Source of the DNA: Rhizobium sp. CIAT894 | GTDB taxonomy: Bacteria; Pseudomonadota; Alphaproteobacteria; Rhizobiales; Rhizobiaceae | Length of the DNA: 64,000 nt | Direction of reading: 5' to 3' | NCBI RefSeq assembly: GCF_000172795.2 | Contig: NZ_CP020947.1 | Span: 2,855,001 to 2,919,000 of the forward strand | Part shown: positions 53,500-64,000 of the stretch, one piece after another | How positions within the stretch are numbered: the stretch's first letter is position 1 | How the letters are laid out: each line of letters starts with the position of its first letter | Made by a program: the position numbers and the translations under genes | Notes under the pieces: model-generated | What the model was told of the DNA's origin: nothing | What the model saw: the letters and a program-made list of their open reading frames with translations, nothing else | Databases searched by the model: none

Positions 53500-54129
53500 T
53501 CAGCCTTTCCGGCAGGTGCAGGGCTCGTAGGCCCTCGCCGTCAACCGTCCGGGCTTCATGCCGATCAGCGCCGGTATGGCGTGAACGGCGTTGGCCTTGA
53601 CCGCCTTGGCCATCTCGATCGCTGCGGCCGCGCAGACAGCGGCATCTTCGGCGGCGTTATGGTGCACGAAGCGCAGGCCGAGGTGCTCGGCAATCAGGTT
53701 CAGCCGGTGCGAGAGGAAATGCGGCCAGATCCGCTGCGCCATCTTCAGACTGCAGAGATAGGTCAACTCCGGATAGGATTGCCGATAGTGATCGAGGCTC
53801 GCCCGCCAGACGCTGAAATCGAAGGCGGCATTATGCGCGATCATCGTCGCGCCGCTGATATCCTCGTGGAACTCGTCCATCACCTCGGGAAATTCCGGCG
53901 CATCCTCGACATGCTCCGGCCGGATGCCATGGATCGCAATGTTCATTCCGGAAAAGCGCATCTCCCGCGGCCGGATCAGCCGTTCCTCGACCCGCGTGAC
54001 CCTGCCCTCCTCGATCCAGGCAAGCCCGACGGAACAGGCGCTGCCGCGCTGTTCATTGGCTGTCTCGAAATCGATGGCGATGGTCTTCAAGGGCAAAATC
54101 CGAATCGTCTGCCCTACCGGAATAATCAT
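53500..54129 (-). CDS. DEDDh 3'-5' exonuclease (DnaQ-like)
   Basis: A protein of about 200 residues with exonuclease motifs: ExoI in IAIDFETANE (first acidic pair), ExoII around MIAHNAAFDFS, and ExoIII HNAAEDAAVCA (His and last Asp). It removes nucleotides from 3' ends, possibly in repair. The C-terminus has a Cys pair (EPCTCRKG). The start is uncertain: ATG 54129 is used, but TTG at 54096 would give the compact MPLKTIAIDFE. Confidence 0.85.
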   Translation of the reverse strand: MIIPVGQTIRILPLKTIAIDFETANEQRGSACSVGLAWIEEGRVTRVEERLIRPREMRFSGMNIAIHGIRPEHVEDAPEFPEVMDEFHEDISGATMIAHNAAFDFSVWRASLDHYRQSYPELTYLCSLKMAQRIWPHFLSHRLNLIAEHLGLRFVHHNAAEDAAVCAAAAIEMAKAVKANAVHAIPALIGMKPGRLTARAYEPCTCRKG

Positions 54130-54289
54130 AGCCGCAGGCGAAGGCAAATTGCGGCCTGTTGACATCTGCACGCGAATGGGGAAACTTCCGCGCATGATCA
54201 ACTCGGTGACCCTTACCATGCATCATATCGCCACGACCCTTCCGGGGTACGCGGGAGCGATGGTGCGTCACTAGCCGTCCGATCATCCC

Positions 54290-54319
54290 GAAAACCCTGC
54301 CGAGGCGAGCAGGGTTTTC
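54290..54319. terminator. hairpin in the leader of the GNAT gene
   Basis: GAAAACCCTGC (54290-54300) / GCAGGGTTTTC (54309-54319), perfect 11-bp stem, loop CGAGGCGA, located 43 bp before the acetyltransferase ATG. It may be a terminator or leader hairpin for a short upstream transcript. Confidence 0.5.
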
Positions 54320-54362
54320 GAAAAATCCGGCTCTCCCCCTGAAAACCCAAGGAGAGCATCCC

Positions 54363-54899
54363 ATGTCTGAAAACGAACAGAATGCCCCCCGCAGCCGAGC
54401 GGGCCTGCCGGCCGACGTCGTCGTGCGCGCTGTACGCCTTTCCGATGCCGAGGAGATCACCGATCTCATAAATTTGCCGGGCTATCGGGCGGGCACCCTG
54501 CGGCCGCCGTACCAGAGGGTCGAAGAGGTTCGCAAGAGCATGGAGAATCCGTCGCCAGGCGCGCTCAACCTCGTCGTCACCCTCAATGGCAAGATCGTCG
54601 GCAATTGCGGCCTCAACCGCTTCTCCGGCCGCCGGCAGCACGTTGCCAGCATCGGCATGGGCGTGCATGACGATTTCACCGGTCGCGGTTTCGGCCGGAT
54701 CCTGCTCGGCGCCATGGTCGACGCCGCCGACGACTGGCTTGACGTCAAACGGCTGGAACTGACCGTCTACACCGACAATGACGCCGCCATCGGCCTCTAT
54801 GAGAAGTTCGGCTTTGAGCGGGAAGGCCTTCTGAAGGCCTTCGGTTTTCGATCGGGAGAGTATGTCGACGCCTATACGATGGCACGGCTGAGACCTTGA
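54363..54899 (+). CDS. GNAT family N-acetyltransferase
   Basis: A 178-residue GNAT enzyme that transfers acetyl from acetyl-CoA. Motif A is HDDFTGRGFGRILLGAMVDAA (P-loop-like GRGFGR); motif B is VYTDNDAAIGLYEKFGFEREGLLKAFGFRSGEYVDAYTM, a pattern of SpeG/RimJ-like proteins. The acceptor (polyamine, protein or antibiotic) cannot be read from sequence. A hairpin precedes the gene. Confidence 0.9.
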   Translation: MSENEQNAPRSRAGLPADVVVRAVRLSDAEEITDLINLPGYRAGTLRPPYQRVEEVRKSMENPSPGALNLVVTLNGKIVGNCGLNRFSGRRQHVASIGMGVHDDFTGRGFGRILLGAMVDAADDWLDVKRLELTVYTDNDAAIGLYEKFGFEREGLLKAFGFRSGEYVDAYTMARLRP

Positions 54900-54931
54900 A
54901 CGAACCAGGCTGACGGCCCGCCGTCAGCCCC

Positions 54932-57534
<2,603 letters not shown>

Positions 57535-59208
57535 TCAGCCGTTGCCCGCCAGCAGCCGCTTCGCTGCCGCCCTCGCCTCTTCGGTCACCGAAGCGCCGGC
57601 CAGCATGCGGGCGATCTCCTCGGTGCGATCCTTGTGCGCCATCGCCGCCACGCGCGTGGCGATCTTTTCCGATCCCTCGGCCGCTGGTCCCTTGGAAATC
57701 AACAGATGTGTCGCCGCCCGTGCCGCCACCTGCGGCGCGTGCGTGACCGAGAGCACCTGCACCCGCTCGGACAGCCGCTTCAGCCGCTGGCCGATCGCAT
57801 CGGCCACGGCGCCGCCGACGCCGGTGTCGATTTCGTCGAAGACGAGCGTCGGGGCCGAGCCGCGGTCAGCGAGCGCCACTTTCAGCGCCAGCAGGAAACG
57901 CGACAGTTCGCCGCCCGAGGCGACCTTCATGATCGAGCCCGGCCGCGTGCCCGGATTGGTCTGGACATGGAACTCGACGACGTCGATGCCTTCGGCGAGC
58001 GCCTCCTGCGCATCCGTGGTGATCTCGACCATGAAACGGGCGCGTTCGAGCTTCAGCGCCGGCAGCTCGGTCATGACAGCGGCGGCCAATGCGGTGCCGG
58101 CGTGATGGCGCTTGTCGGAGAGCGAACGCGCCGCCGCATCGTAATTTTCCCGCGCCAGGCCGAGTTCGGCTTCGAGGCGCGCGAGCTTCTCCTCGCCCGC
58201 ATCGAGATCGGCAAGATCGGCAAACATCCGGGCGGCGAGCGCTGGCAGTTCGGTGACCGGCACGGAATATTTGCGCGAGGCGGCCCGGAGCGCGAAAAGC
58301 CGCTCCTCCACCCGCTCCAGCTCCCTGGGATCATATTCGGTCTTGCGCAGCGCCGCCTCTACTTCCATCTGCGCGTTGGAGAGCTGGTCGAGCGCAGCAT
58401 CAAGCAGCGTCACAGTGTCTTCGAGCAGGCCCGGCGCCTCGTGGCTCTTGCGCTCCAGCCGGCGCACCAGCGAAGCGATATGAGGCACGGGCGAGGCATT
58501 GCCGTTCAGGAATTCGGACGCCTCGGCAATATCGCCGGCGATTCGCTCGGCCTTCATCATTTTCTGCCTGGTATCGGCGAGTTCGTCCTCCTCGCCATCC
58601 TGCGGCGAGAGCTTCTCGAGTTCCTCGACCGAAGAGCGCAGATAGTCGGCTTCGCGCGCTGCACCCTCCACCTTCTCGCGATGCTTCTTCAGCGTCCGCT
58701 CGCTGTCGCGCCACAGGCGATACAGCCGGGAAACCTCCGAAACCTCATCGGCAAGGCCGGCGAAAGCATCGAGTAGAGTGCGGTGGGCATTGGTGTCGAC
58801 CAGGGCGCGATCGTCGTGCTGACCGTGGATTTCGACCAGCAACTGACCGGCCTGGCGCATTAGCTGCACGCTGACCGGCTGGTCGTTGACATAGGCCTTG
58901 GTGCGCCCATCCGCCGATTGCTGGCGGCGGAAGATCAGGTCGCCTTCATCGTCGATGCCGTTTTCACGCAGCAACGCGCGGGCGCTGTGATCCATGCCGA
59001 CGTCGAACACCGCCGTTACCTGCCCCTTGTCCTCGCCATGGCGCACGAGGCCACCATCGCCGCGCCCACCGAGCGCCAGCGAAAGACTGTCGAGCAGGAT
59101 GGATTTGCCTGCCCCGGTCTCGCCCGTCAGCACGGAAAGACCGGTCTCGAAGGCAAGATCCAGCCGCTCGATCAGGACGATATCGCGGATCGAAAGCTGG
59201 ATCAGCAT
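57535..59208 (-). CDS. recN: DNA repair protein RecN
   Basis: A 557-residue SMC-like ATPase for double-strand break repair. Walker A is GETGAGKS (about residues 29-36) and the signature and Walker B are in the C-terminal half (ASGGELSRFLLALKVAL, then TLVFDEIDTGVGG). A long coiled coil lies between (about 160-370). ATG at 59208 is used; the frame is open upstream but that part overlaps bamD. It starts 5 bp after the bamD stop. Confidence 0.96.
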   Translation of the reverse strand: MLIQLSIRDIVLIERLDLAFETGLSVLTGETGAGKSILLDSLSLALGGRGDGGLVRHGEDKGQVTAVFDVGMDHSARALLRENGIDDEGDLIFRRQQSADGRTKAYVNDQPVSVQLMRQAGQLLVEIHGQHDDRALVDTNAHRTLLDAFAGLADEVSEVSRLYRLWRDSERTLKKHREKVEGAAREADYLRSSVEELEKLSPQDGEEDELADTRQKMMKAERIAGDIAEASEFLNGNASPVPHIASLVRRLERKSHEAPGLLEDTVTLLDAALDQLSNAQMEVEAALRKTEYDPRELERVEERLFALRAASRKYSVPVTELPALAARMFADLADLDAGEEKLARLEAELGLARENYDAAARSLSDKRHHAGTALAAAVMTELPALKLERARFMVEITTDAQEALAEGIDVVEFHVQTNPGTRPGSIMKVASGGELSRFLLALKVALADRGSAPTLVFDEIDTGVGGAVADAIGQRLKRLSERVQVLSVTHAPQVAARAATHLLISKGPAAEGSEKIATRVAAMAHKDRTEEIARMLAGASVTEEARAAAKRLLAGNG

Positions 59209-59213
59209 TGGAC

Positions 59214-60059
59214 TTATGAACCGAGCAGGAGTTTCTTGCCTGCCGCAGCGATCCAAGAGCCCTTGTTTTCCCGTGGCTCGGCGCCACCGGTCTGTAGCAG
59301 CTTGTAGGAATCGGCGTACCACTGGCTGTCGGGATAATTGTGGCCGAGAACGGCGGCCGCCGTCTGCGCCTCGTCGACGATACCCATCGCGTAATAAGCT
59401 TCGACGAGACGCGCCAAGGCCTCTTCGATCTGGTTCGTGTTCGGATATTTCTCGACGACGATGCGGAAGCGCGAGATCGCAGCGAGATATTCCTTCCGCT
59501 CCATGTAGTAGCGGCCGATCTGCATTTCCTTGCCGGCGAGCTGGTCGCGCGCAAAGCGGATCTTAGCCTGCGCGTCGTCGACATATTCGGAGTTCGGATA
59601 ATTGTCGATGACGGCCTGCATCGCCTCGATCGTCTTTGCCGAGGCGCGCTGGTCCTGCGTCACGTCGACGATCTGCTTGGAATAAGTGAGACCGATGAGA
59701 TACTGCACATAGGCGGCATCCTGGGATTTCGGATATTGCGACATGTAGCGGTTGCCGGAAGCAAGCGCATCGTCCAGGCGGCCCTGGCGGTATTTGACGA
59801 AGGTGCTCATCACGAGTGCCTTGCGCGCCCATTCGGAGAACGGATTCTCGCGGTCGATCGCGTCGAACTTGCGCGCCGCTTCCGCCATGTTGCCGGCCTT
59901 CATGTTGGCAAGGCCCTGGGTATAGAGCACATCCGGCGGATCGGTTTCGAGGCCGAGTTTGGTGATGTCGATATCGGGATCCGACTGGCAACCCGAGATC
60001 GCGGCGCCTGCGCTGAGCACCAGAAGCGATGCGAACAAAGCGCGCGCTGTCTTCATCAT
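59214..60059 (-). CDS. bamD: outer membrane protein assembly factor BamD (ComL)
   Basis: A 281-residue lipoprotein with lipobox AAISGC (lipidated Cys about residue 24) and a TPR-like helical domain (LYTQGLANMKAGNMAEAARKFD, NPFSEWARKALVMSTFVKYRQGR). It is an essential part of the BAM complex that inserts beta-barrel proteins. Two adjacent ATGs (60059, 60056) are possible starts. It lies downstream of lpxC, past a terminator. Confidence 0.95.
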   Translation of the reverse strand: MMKTARALFASLLVLSAGAAISGCQSDPDIDITKLGLETDPPDVLYTQGLANMKAGNMAEAARKFDAIDRENPFSEWARKALVMSTFVKYRQGRLDDALASGNRYMSQYPKSQDAAYVQYLIGLTYSKQIVDVTQDQRASAKTIEAMQAVIDNYPNSEYVDDAQAKIRFARDQLAGKEMQIGRYYMERKEYLAAISRFRIVVEKYPNTNQIEEALARLVEAYYAMGIVDEAQTAAAVLGHNYPDSQWYADSYKLLQTGGAEPRENKGSWIAAAGKKLLLGS

Positions 60060-60298
60060 ACCTTCAGATCCTGCATAACCCATTCGAAAGAACCCCACTG
60101 CCGCCGCTCGCTCCACGGCAGCCACGCCTCGCTGGCGTTTCTAGCCACAAATGTGCATCGAGAGCAACGCAATGATAAGGCATTAACGCATTTTTGTGGC
60201 AGCAGCCGCCAGAATGACCGGCTTTTCCTCTTCTCTCCAAGCTGTGGCAGCTAAGCAACTGCGATAAAACACCTACCGCCGCAGATTAAGGTCCACAT
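60060..60298. other. lpxC to bamD intergenic region
   Basis: 239 bases with no gene seen; it should contain the bamD promoter. Confidence 0.4.
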
Positions 60299-60325
60299 AA
60301 AAAAACCGCCTCCGGGAAAGAGGCG
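60299..60325 (-). terminator. rho-independent terminator of lpxC
   Basis: On the minus strand CCGCCTC (pairing at 60319-60325) / GAGGCGG (60305-60311) forms a 7-bp stem followed by at least six T residues (A run 60299-60304 on the plus strand). Confidence 0.85.
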
Positions 60326-60351
60326 GCCTGGTCTTGAGAATATGCTGGAGG

Positions 60352-61308
60352 TCATGCCGACCAGGGAGCGAATTCGGAAGCGCTGACCGCAATCAGTTCG
60401 CGGGCAGCGACACGCTGGCGCCGAGTCGACGTCTCCACCACCTCGTAGGCGGAAGGATCGGCGAGCAGCGCCTTCAGTGCATTGGCATTCATCTTGTGAC
60501 CGCCGCGATAGGAACGGTAGCAGCCGATGAACTGGGCGCCGGCAAGCGACAGATCGCCGACGGCATCGAGCGTCTTGTGGCGGACGAATTCGTCCTTGGC
60601 GTAACGTAGCCCTTCGACGTTGATGACGGTATTGTCGTCCGAAATGACGACGGAATTTTCGAGCGAGGAGCCGAGCGCGTGGCCCGAAGCCCAGAGCCGC
60701 TCGACATCGCGCATGAAGCCGAAGGTGCGGGCGCGGGAAAGCTCGGCCTTGAAGACGGCGGCGGTCATGTCGCCGGCCCACTTCTGCCGACCGATCAGCG
60801 GGCAATCGAAATCGATCTCGACTTCGAAGCGCGTACCGTCATAAGGACGGAACTCGCTCCAGGAGCCGCCGTGTTCGATGCGCACAGGCTTGGTGATACG
60901 GATATAACGGCGCTTGACGCCGAGCGAGACGAGGCCAACCTGCTCGATCGCCTCGACGAAGGGCAGCGAACTGCCGTCCATGATCGGCATTTCCGAGCCC
61001 TGCACTTCGATCACCACATTGTCGAGGCCGAGCGCATAGATGGCGGCCATGACATGCTCGATCGTCGCGATCGAATGAGCCGGCGAGAAGCCGAGCACGG
61101 TGCAGAGGTCGGTATTGCCGACCTGCGATGAGACGGCCTTAAGTTCGGTGATGTCGCCATTGTCATGCAGGCGCTGGAAAACGACGCCGGTGCCCGATTC
61201 GGCCGGGTTCAGGGTGATCGAGACTTCAGCGCCGGAATGCACTCCGATGCCCGAAAGCGTCACGGGACGCGATACCGTCGTTTGAAAACCCAGCAAGCCA
61301 ATAGCCAT
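60352..61308 (-). CDS. lpxC: UDP-3-O-acyl-N-acetylglucosamine deacetylase
   Basis: A 318-residue zinc amidase, the first committed step of lipid A synthesis. The zinc site motif is SIATIEHVMAA and HKTLDAVGDLSLAG (HKxxDxxGD), and PIMDGSSLPFVEAIE is also characteristic. It follows ftsZ in the conserved dcw order. The N-terminus MAIGLLGFQTTVSRPVTLSGIGVHSG is standard. Confidence 0.96.
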   Translation of the reverse strand: MAIGLLGFQTTVSRPVTLSGIGVHSGAEVSITLNPAESGTGVVFQRLHDNGDITELKAVSSQVGNTDLCTVLGFSPAHSIATIEHVMAAIYALGLDNVVIEVQGSEMPIMDGSSLPFVEAIEQVGLVSLGVKRRYIRITKPVRIEHGGSWSEFRPYDGTRFEVEIDFDCPLIGRQKWAGDMTAAVFKAELSRARTFGFMRDVERLWASGHALGSSLENSVVISDDNTVINVEGLRYAKDEFVRHKTLDAVGDLSLAGAQFIGCYRSYRGGHKMNANALKALLADPSAYEVVETSTRRQRVAARELIAVSASEFAPWSA

Positions 61309-61569
61309 AAAATCTGCCTTTATTTTTCCGCTCCAGCGGTTGGTGCCACGGCGCGGTTATCATTCATTCTGCAGAAGGAGCTTTATCCAGAGGACTCCGA
61401 CGGCAGTTTTCTCGCACCATACTTACGTGCGCCGGCGCTCCAATCCAAATCACTGTTTCTTTCGCTTTGTTACGAAGTCAGGCGATTGAAATCGCTCGCG
61501 AATCACAGGCTGAAAAACAGCAATGCCCGGGACCTCGATCCCGGGCATGAATGGTGCTGAAGAAGCCCC
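61309..61569. other. ftsZ to lpxC intergenic region
   Basis: 261 bases. Holds the ftsZ terminator; no RNA gene or tRNA recognised. Confidence 0.5.
61513..61548 (-). terminator. rho-independent terminator of ftsZ
   Basis: ATGCCCGGGA (61523-61532) / TCCCGGGCAT (61539-61548), 10-bp perfect stem, loop CCTCGA, followed on the minus strand by TGCTGTTTTT. Confidence 0.8.
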
Positions 61570-63285
61570 TCAGTTCGACTGGCGACGCAGGAATGCCGGG
61601 ATTTCCAGCTGGTCGTCTTCCTGCATCATCCGGGCCTGCGGAACCGCGCGGCCCTGGTCGTCGAGGTTGCCGCGACGCGGTGCGTAAAGGCTTGCCTCCG
61701 GCGACAGCGGACGGCGCTGCTGCGAAGCGGCCGGCGGTGCTGCCGTCATGTCGGCGGCAACGGCGTCGTCTTCGCGGCGGCCGAGCGAATTGGTGATTCG
61801 CTTCAGCAGGCCCATCGGACCGCGCTCTTCCGCCGCATGAGCGGAGGCCGGCTGCGTGCGGTGGTCGAGTTCCGCCTGAACGACAGGCGGGAAATCCTCA
61901 ACCTTCGGCATGCGCATCGGCTCAGGCGCCTGGCGGATGATCGGCTCCTGCCGAACCGGCTGCTGCTGGATGGGCTGGCTCACGACCGGCTGGCTCATCA
62001 CGGGTGCCGGAGCTTGCTGCTGCACCTGGGGACGCATGATCGGAGCTTCCGGTGCAGGCGCGAAGATCTTGCTCTGCGGACGGAAGGTTTCCTGCTGTAC
62101 CACCGGCTGCTGGAGCGGTGCGGCGGCACGCGGGGCCGGGATTTCGAGCTCGCGTTCCATCTCGGCTGCGCGGATGGTCTGCGCGATCGGATCCACGGCC
62201 TTCGGCGCCTGCATCACGGGGGCAGGCTGGACTGCGGCCGCTGCCGGAGCAACAGCCGCGGAAGGACGGATAGCAGGCTTTGCGGCCGGCTGGAAATTGC
62301 GCTCGACGGCTTCGTTCACCGCCCGGTCGATGCCGGTCGCGACGACCGAGACGCGGATGATGCCTTCAAGCGATTCGTCGAAGGTGGCGCCGAGAATGAT
62401 GTTGGCATCGGGATCGACTTCCTCGCGGATGCGGGTCGCGGCTTCGTCGACTTCGAAGAGGGTGAGGTCGCGACCGCCGGTGATGGAGATCAGCAGGCCC
62501 TGGGCACCCTTCATTGAGGTCTCGTCGAGCAGCGGGTTGGCGATTGCCGCCTCGGCGGCCTGCAGCGCGCGGCCGGAGCCGGAGGCTTCGCCGGTGCCCA
62601 TCATCGCACGGCCCATTTCGCGCATGACCGAGCGGACGTCGGCGAAGTCGAGGTTGATGAGACCTTCCTTCACCATCAGGTCGGTGATGCAGGCAACGCC
62701 CGAGTAGAGAACCTGGTCGGCCATCGCGAAGGCGTCGGCGAAGGTCGTCTTGTCGTTGGCAATGCGGAAGAGGTTCTGGTTCGGAATGACGATCAGCGTA
62801 TCGACAGACTTCTGCAGTTCCTGGATGCCCATCTCGGCCAGACGCATGCGGCGGCCGCCTTCGAAATGGAACGGCTTGGTGACGACGCCGACCGTCAGGA
62901 TGCCCTTGTTGCGGGCGGCCTGTGCGACAACGGGCGCTGCGCCCGTTCCGGTGCCGCCGCCCATGCCGGCGGTGACGAAGCACATATGCGTGCCGTTCAG
63001 GTGATCGATGATCTCGTCGATGCACTCTTCGGCGGCTGCACGGCCGACTTCCGGCTGCGAACCGGCGCCGAGGCCTTCGGTGACGTTGGCGCCGAGCTGG
63101 ATGACCCGTTCGGCCTTCGTCATCGTCAGTGCCTGGGCGTCCGTGTTGGCGACGACGAAGTCGACGCCCTGGAGGCCGGCGGTGATCATGTTGTTGACGG
63201 CGTTGCCGCCGCCGCCGCCGACGCCGAATACGGTGATGCGCGGCTTCAGCTCTGTGATGTCAGGCTTTTGCAGCTTGATGGTCAT
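61570..63285 (-). CDS. ftsZ: cell division protein FtsZ
   Basis: A 571-residue tubulin-like GTPase that polymerises into the division ring. The GTPase domain is about residues 10-320 ([14 protein letters not shown], the tubulin signature [14 protein letters not shown]-like DFADVRSVM). A long Gln/Pro/Ala-rich disordered linker (about 325-550) and the conserved tail [15 protein letters not shown] follow. The linker is longer than in E. coli FtsZ but usual for rhizobial FtsZ1. ATG at 63285 fits the family start [17 protein letters not shown]. Confidence 0.97.
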   Translation of the reverse strand: MTIKLQKPDITELKPRITVFGVGGGGGNAVNNMITAGLQGVDFVVANTDAQALTMTKAERVIQLGANVTEGLGAGSQPEVGRAAAEECIDEIIDHLNGTHMCFVTAGMGGGTGTGAAPVVAQAARNKGILTVGVVTKPFHFEGGRRMRLAEMGIQELQKSVDTLIVIPNQNLFRIANDKTTFADAFAMADQVLYSGVACITDLMVKEGLINLDFADVRSVMREMGRAMMGTGEASGSGRALQAAEAAIANPLLDETSMKGAQGLLISITGGRDLTLFEVDEAATRIREEVDPDANIILGATFDESLEGIIRVSVVATGIDRAVNEAVERNFQPAAKPAIRPSAAVAPAAAAVQPAPVMQAPKAVDPIAQTIRAAEMERELEIPAPRAAAPLQQPVVQQETFRPQSKIFAPAPEAPIMRPQVQQQAPAPVMSQPVVSQPIQQQPVRQEPIIRQAPEPMRMPKVEDFPPVVQAELDHRTQPASAHAAEERGPMGLLKRITNSLGRREDDAVAADMTAAPPAASQQRRPLSPEASLYAPRRGNLDDQGRAVPQARMMQEDDQLEIPAFLRRQSN

Positions 63286-63341
63286 GGTACCTGTTCCTTC
63301 TCTCTCTGGCCGCATCGCCACGCCGGCCAATTACGCAAATT

Positions 63342-64000
63342 TCAGAAGCTTTCCTTCAGCCACTGGCCCATCCGGGCTATGCGGCTGTTATTTCCCCCAA
63401 GCGACATGAGCAGACCGCTCTGTGACGCATGTGTTTCCATGTCCGCGACCTGCGGATAGATCATCAGGCCGACCGCCGTCGAAAAGGCCGGGCCCTTGGC
63501 CGCCGTCGGCAGTCCCGAGACGCCCATCGGACGGCCGATGCGGACGTTGCGGGCAAGGATGCGCCGCGCCACATCGGCAAGGCCGGTCAATTGGCTCGCG
63601 CCGCCGGTCAGGACGACGCGCTTGCCGACGATCGGGCTGAAGCCGGAGCGCTGGATGCGGTCACGGATCAGTTCCATCGTCTCTTCGATTCTGGCCGAAA
63701 CGATGCGCGAAACCAGCGCTCGCGGCACCTGCGACGGCTGGTCGCGATCATCCTCGCCGATCGGCGGGATCGAGATCAGTTCGCGCTCGTCGGAGGAGTT
63801 CGAAAGCGCCGTGGCGTGCACGACCTTCAGCCGCTCCGCATCCTCGATGCGGGTCGAAAGGCCGCGCGCCAGATCGGTGGTGACGTGATGGCCGCCGAGG
63901 CCGACGGCATCGGTATGAACGAGCTTGCCTTCGGCAAAGACCGAGATCGTCGTCGTGCCGCCACCCATGTCGATCGCCGCGCAGCCGAGTTCGACCTCAT
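63342..64000 (-). CDS. ftsA: cell division protein FtsA, C-terminal part (5' end outside window)
   Basis: The leftward frame is open to the right edge and shows 218 residues. It contains the actin-like ATP-binding part (CAAIDMGGGTTTISVFAEGKLVHTDAVGLGGHHVTTDLARGL) and VVLTGGASQLTGLADVARRIL, ending with GQWLKESF, the membrane-targeting tail. FtsA anchors FtsZ to the membrane. It lies 56 bp upstream of ftsZ, as expected. Confidence 0.95.
   Translation of the reverse strand, partial: EVELGCAAIDMGGGTTTISVFAEGKLVHTDAVGLGGHHVTTDLARGLSTRIEDAERLKVVHATALSNSSDERELISIPPIGEDDRDQPSQVPRALVSRIVSARIEETMELIRDRIQRSGFSPIVGKRVVLTGGASQLTGLADVARRILARNVRIGRPMGVSGLPTAAKGPAFSTAVGLMIYPQVADMETHASQSGLLMSLGGNNSRIARMGQWLKESF

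Noticed and set aside
61309..61569. Possible tRNA between ftsZ and lpxC
   Set aside because: No T-arm, anticodon loop or CCA-ending acceptor stem could be assembled; only a terminator hairpin is visible.

Overview
This window is chromosomal DNA from an alphaproteobacterium, most likely Rhizobium of the leguminosarum/etli group. Supporting signs are the high GC content, the split (circularly permuted) tmRNA with tag ANDNYAEARLAA, the ftsA-ftsZ-lpxC-bamD-recN-ligA order at the right end, rhizobial-type flagellin, and several families of short palindromic intergenic repeats. No rRNA, tRNA, CRISPR array, prophage or intact insertion sequence was seen. Genus and species are inferred, since no database search was possible.

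Left part (1-13.8 kb). It opens with the tail of a HerA-type ATPase, converging on a small amino-acid-related locus: a dihydrodipicolinate synthase-like lyase and a LysE exporter, divergent from a MocR regulator, then a secreted LprI-like protein. miaA and serB follow with overlapping divergent starts. Next comes a leftward quality-control and nucleotide block (thyA, folA, hflK, hflC, terminator, degP-like protease). The rightward tmRNA gene comes next, directly followed by sspB (the ClpXP adaptor for tmRNA-tagged proteins), a DUF4169 protein and a ribbon-helix-helix protein.

Middle part (13.8-37 kb). A 1230-residue AsmA protein, a GlcD-type FAD oxidoreductase, an aldo/keto reductase with a divergent LysR regulator, an AbrB-family membrane protein, an AraC regulator, a DUF2000 protein, an OmpA-family lipoprotein, an isolated flagellin and an RND efflux pump with its adaptor come first. 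A membrane-linked class III nucleotidyl cyclase and the remains of a vapBC toxin-antitoxin pair follow. This part ends with the prkA-DUF444-spoVR operon, which has a candidate general-stress (EcfG-type) promoter in front of it.

Right part (37-64 kb). Mostly single genes: a VOC-family protein, a UvrD-family helicase, a small membrane protein, an EF-hand protein, pncA, a GGDEF diguanylate cyclase, a GT-C-like membrane protein, DUF2164, azlCD, an aminopeptidase P, a 57-residue conserved-looking small protein, prmA, a SCO1/SenC copper protein, cheW, creA, an exonuclease and a GNAT acetyltransferase. The window ends in the leftward division/envelope cluster, read in transcription order ftsA (partial), ftsZ, lpxC, bamD, recN, ligA.

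Repeats. One mosaic palindromic element of about 140-165 bp occurs four times (6471, 49983, 52726, 57295), twice in each orientation. Other palindromic elements lie at 17539, 19245, 24878 and 51951. I did not find a clearly new multi-gene system. The most informative non-gene findings are the tmRNA/sspB neighbourhood, the decayed vapBC pair, the EcfG-like promoter and the repeat families.
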